Positions 62,787 to 64,000 of a stretch of DNA of 64,000 bases are shown piece after piece. The stretch comes from Elizabethkingia miricola. Lineage in GTDB: Bacteria > Bacteroidota > Bacteroidia > Flavobacteriales > Weeksellaceae. Both the position numbers and the translations under genes were made by a program. The stretch lies in assembly GCF_001675285.1 (NCBI RefSeq), contig NZ_LSGQ01000028.1:124001-188000 (forward strand), in the 5' to 3' direction. The notes under the pieces are model-generated. The model made no database searches. It was not told where the DNA came from and saw only the letters and a program-made list of their open reading frames with translations. Each line of letters begins with the position of its first letter. Positions within the stretch are counted from its first letter, which is position 1.

Positions 62787-62927
62787 AGAGCCTGTTTAAA
62801 TTTTATTGTTAATACTCTTCGACAAGCTCAGAGTGACATTGCCTGTCCAAAATAGCTTTCTTTTAGGAGTGTCAGGCTGAGCCTGTCGAAGTCTAATATT
62901 TTTTTAATCAAAATTTAAACAGGCTCT
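62787..62927. repeat. Long hairpin repeat element B (MITE-like)
   Basis: A perfect 18-bp terminal inverted repeat (62787-62804 with 62910-62927) encloses a second 21-bp inverted repeat (62817-62837 with 62871-62891, three mismatches) containing GGCTGAGCCTGTCGAAG. The same plan and core occur in element A. No transposase frame is inside. Confidence 0.75.
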
Positions 62928-63087
62928 TAGACATTAAGGTAATTAAGCAACGATCATTGCTAAGCATTTACGGCTCTGCGGTTTTAAAAGTAACATAAAG
63001 GAAAATGAAACTTTGCGTTTAAAAAAATTGGTCTATGGTAATACTGATAATAAAAATGTTGTGCTTTTGTAACTAAAAACAGAAAAA

Positions 63088-63107
63088 CGCCTCACAAAAG
63101 TGAGGCG
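63088..63107 (-). terminator. Terminator of the acyl-CoA dehydrogenase gene
   Basis: CGCCTCAC and GTGAGGCG form an 8-bp stem with an AAAA loop, followed on the minus strand by a T run. Confidence 0.88.
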
Positions 63108-63136
63108 CTAAAAAAACTATTTGTGATTATTAAATC

Positions 63137-64000
63137 CTAGTATGATCCTTTATTAACGAAGTGTGCAGCAACTTCTTCAGTTAACTTCACTACGTTTGGA
63201 TGGTTTGTATACTTTGTAAATCTTCTCAGACCTGAAAGCATCATACGCTGCTCGTCGCCTTCTGCGAAAGAAATAATTCCTTCCTTAGCAGCAACATTAA
63301 TTTTTTCTACAGCCTTGTATAAGTTTAGTCTTGCCATTGCAGCTTCTACGCTCCCTTCAGCAAAATGTTTCTCAGCTCTTAGGATTGCTGATTCTGCCAT
63401 ATAAATCTGATTCAGAATTTCAGAAGCATTTAGTAATAAGTGCTGTTGCTTCTCAATCTCAGTCATATATTTTTGAAGTGCAGATCCTGAAACCATTAAG
63501 AATACTTTCTTAAGATTATGGATAATTGCTTTTTCTTCAGACATATAAGCTGAAAAGTCTGGCGTTTCGAATGAAGGAATTCCCATCAATTCTTTTCCTA
63601 CAGCCATTGCAGGAGAAAGCAAATCTAATTCACCTTTCATAGCACGCTTAATAAGCATCCCTACAGAAAGAAGACGGTTAATTTCGTTAGTTCCTTCATA
63701 GATTCTGGAAATTCTGGAGTCTCTCCAAGCAGCTTCCATTGGTGTATCTTCAGAGAATCCCATACCTCCGTAAACCTGGATACCTTCATCCGCAGTATGC
63801 TGTGCAAGATCAGATACATAAGTTTTAAGGATTGAGCATTCTACTGCAAATTCTTCTACACCTTTTAGTTCAGCTTGTTGATGATCCAACCCACCTGCTA
63901 CCAACTCTTCAACTTTATCTTCGATGTCTTTAGCAGCACGGTAAGTACCAGCCTCACTCACGAAAGTACCAGTTGCCATTTCAGCAATTTTCTTTCTGAT
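63137..64000 (-). CDS. Acyl-CoA dehydrogenase, C-terminal part (5' end outside window)
   Basis: The frame is open to the right edge, giving the last 287 residues. YGGMGFSEDTPMEAAWRD and SRIYEGTNEINRL are the FAD-binding and dimer-interface signatures of acyl-CoA dehydrogenases. The extra C-terminal region (about 140 residues) fits the very-long-chain ACAD-like form seen in Bacteroidota. It catalyses the first step of fatty acid beta-oxidation. The ATG at 63979 is internal. Confidence 0.92.
   Translation of the reverse strand: MRKKIAEMATGTFVSEAGTYRAAKDIEDKVEELVAGGLDHQQAELKGVEEFAVECSILKTYVSDLAQHTADEGIQVYGGMGFSEDTPMEAAWRDSRISRIYEGTNEINRLLSVGMLIKRAMKGELDLLSPAMAVGKELMGIPSFETPDFSAYMSEEKAIIHNLKKVFLMVSGSALQKYMTEIEKQQHLLLNASEILNQIYMAESAILRAEKHFAEGSVEAAMARLNLYKAVEKINVAAKEGIISFAEGDEQRMMLSGLRRFTKYTNHPNVVKLTEEVAAHFVNKGSY

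Larger units (their letters stand above)
62579..63136. other. 558-bp intergenic region with hairpin repeat
   Basis: No gene is visible. It holds the hairpin element B (62787-62927), short direct repeats on either side of that element (ATCATTGCTAAG near 62657 and 62952, and ACATTAAGG near 62738 and 62931) and the terminator of the acyl-CoA dehydrogenase gene. Confidence 0.7.

Noticed and set aside
1-64000. Prophage, integrative element, defence island or secretion-system cluster
   Set aside because: No integrase, transposase, phage structural gene, toxin-antitoxin pair, restriction system or tRNA-flanked insertion was seen.

Overview
This is a low-GC chromosomal segment from a Bacteroidota bacterium, most likely Weeksellaceae and probably Elizabethkingia or a close relative. 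The genus is inferred from gene content, not from a database match. Support comes from the fused SecDF, SusC/SusD and GLPGF families, promoter-like TAnnTTTG boxes about 15-30 bp before many starts, the lack of obvious Shine-Dalgarno sequences, and a DnaA of Bacteroidota type. I see no rRNA, tRNA, CRISPR array, complete insertion sequence or prophage. Both edges cut genes: secDF on the left and an acyl-CoA dehydrogenase on the right.

Layout. 1-5.2 kb: secDF end, Tet-type MFS exporter, TatA, PAP2 phosphatase, rlmH, YihY. 5.2-7.9 kb: BtuB-like TonB receptor behind a cobalamin riboswitch, then cytidine deaminase. 8.2-12.7 kb: an isolated SusC/SusD pair. 13.0-19.5 kb: a small membrane protein, a BlaI/BlaR1-type regulator-protease pair whose protease carries 30-residue tandem repeats, and four tandem GLPGF proteins. 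19.6-30.0 kb: a lipoprotein esterase, a complete four-enzyme 4-hydroxyproline-to-2-oxoglutarate operon with an AraC regulator, then an Xaa-Pro aminopeptidase and a DPP-IV-like peptidase. 30-43 kb: housekeeping (TalC-type transaldolase, peptidase E, thioesterase, dnaA, LMW phosphatase, RsmI-like methylase, AI-2E transporter, GreA/Rnk-like factor, prfC, RdgB, RNase Z). 43-48 kb: BI-1 protein and two DUF3857/transglutaminase-like secreted proteins, the second lacking the catalytic Cys. 48-50.4 kb: GH130 phosphorylase with an MFS importer. 50.5-54.2 kb: ksgA, and divergently ftsX-DUF3098-uppP-truB. 54-64 kb: AraC regulator, SDR, nucleoside phosphorylase, M48 protease, MarR-GNAT fusion, HD hydrolase, small secreted protein, YdcF-like protein, a hairpin repeat and the acyl-CoA dehydrogenase.

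How genes work together. The clearest functional island is 20.6-30.0 kb. Proline-specific peptidases would release proline and hydroxyproline from collagen-like peptides, and the adjacent operon converts trans-4-hydroxy-L-proline to 2-oxoglutarate. A 15-bp sequence appears once on each side of the araC gene in opposite orientations and is a good operator candidate. The second unit of interest is blaI-blaR1-GLPGF. Its promoter is flanked by two ACTAAnnnnTTAGT dyads, and its sensor protease has a recently expanded repeat region. No wholly unknown multi-gene system was identified with confidence. The best leads are the BlaI/BlaR1-GLPGF module, the hydroxyproline operator pair, the structured leader before the GreA-like gene, and two long hairpin repeats.
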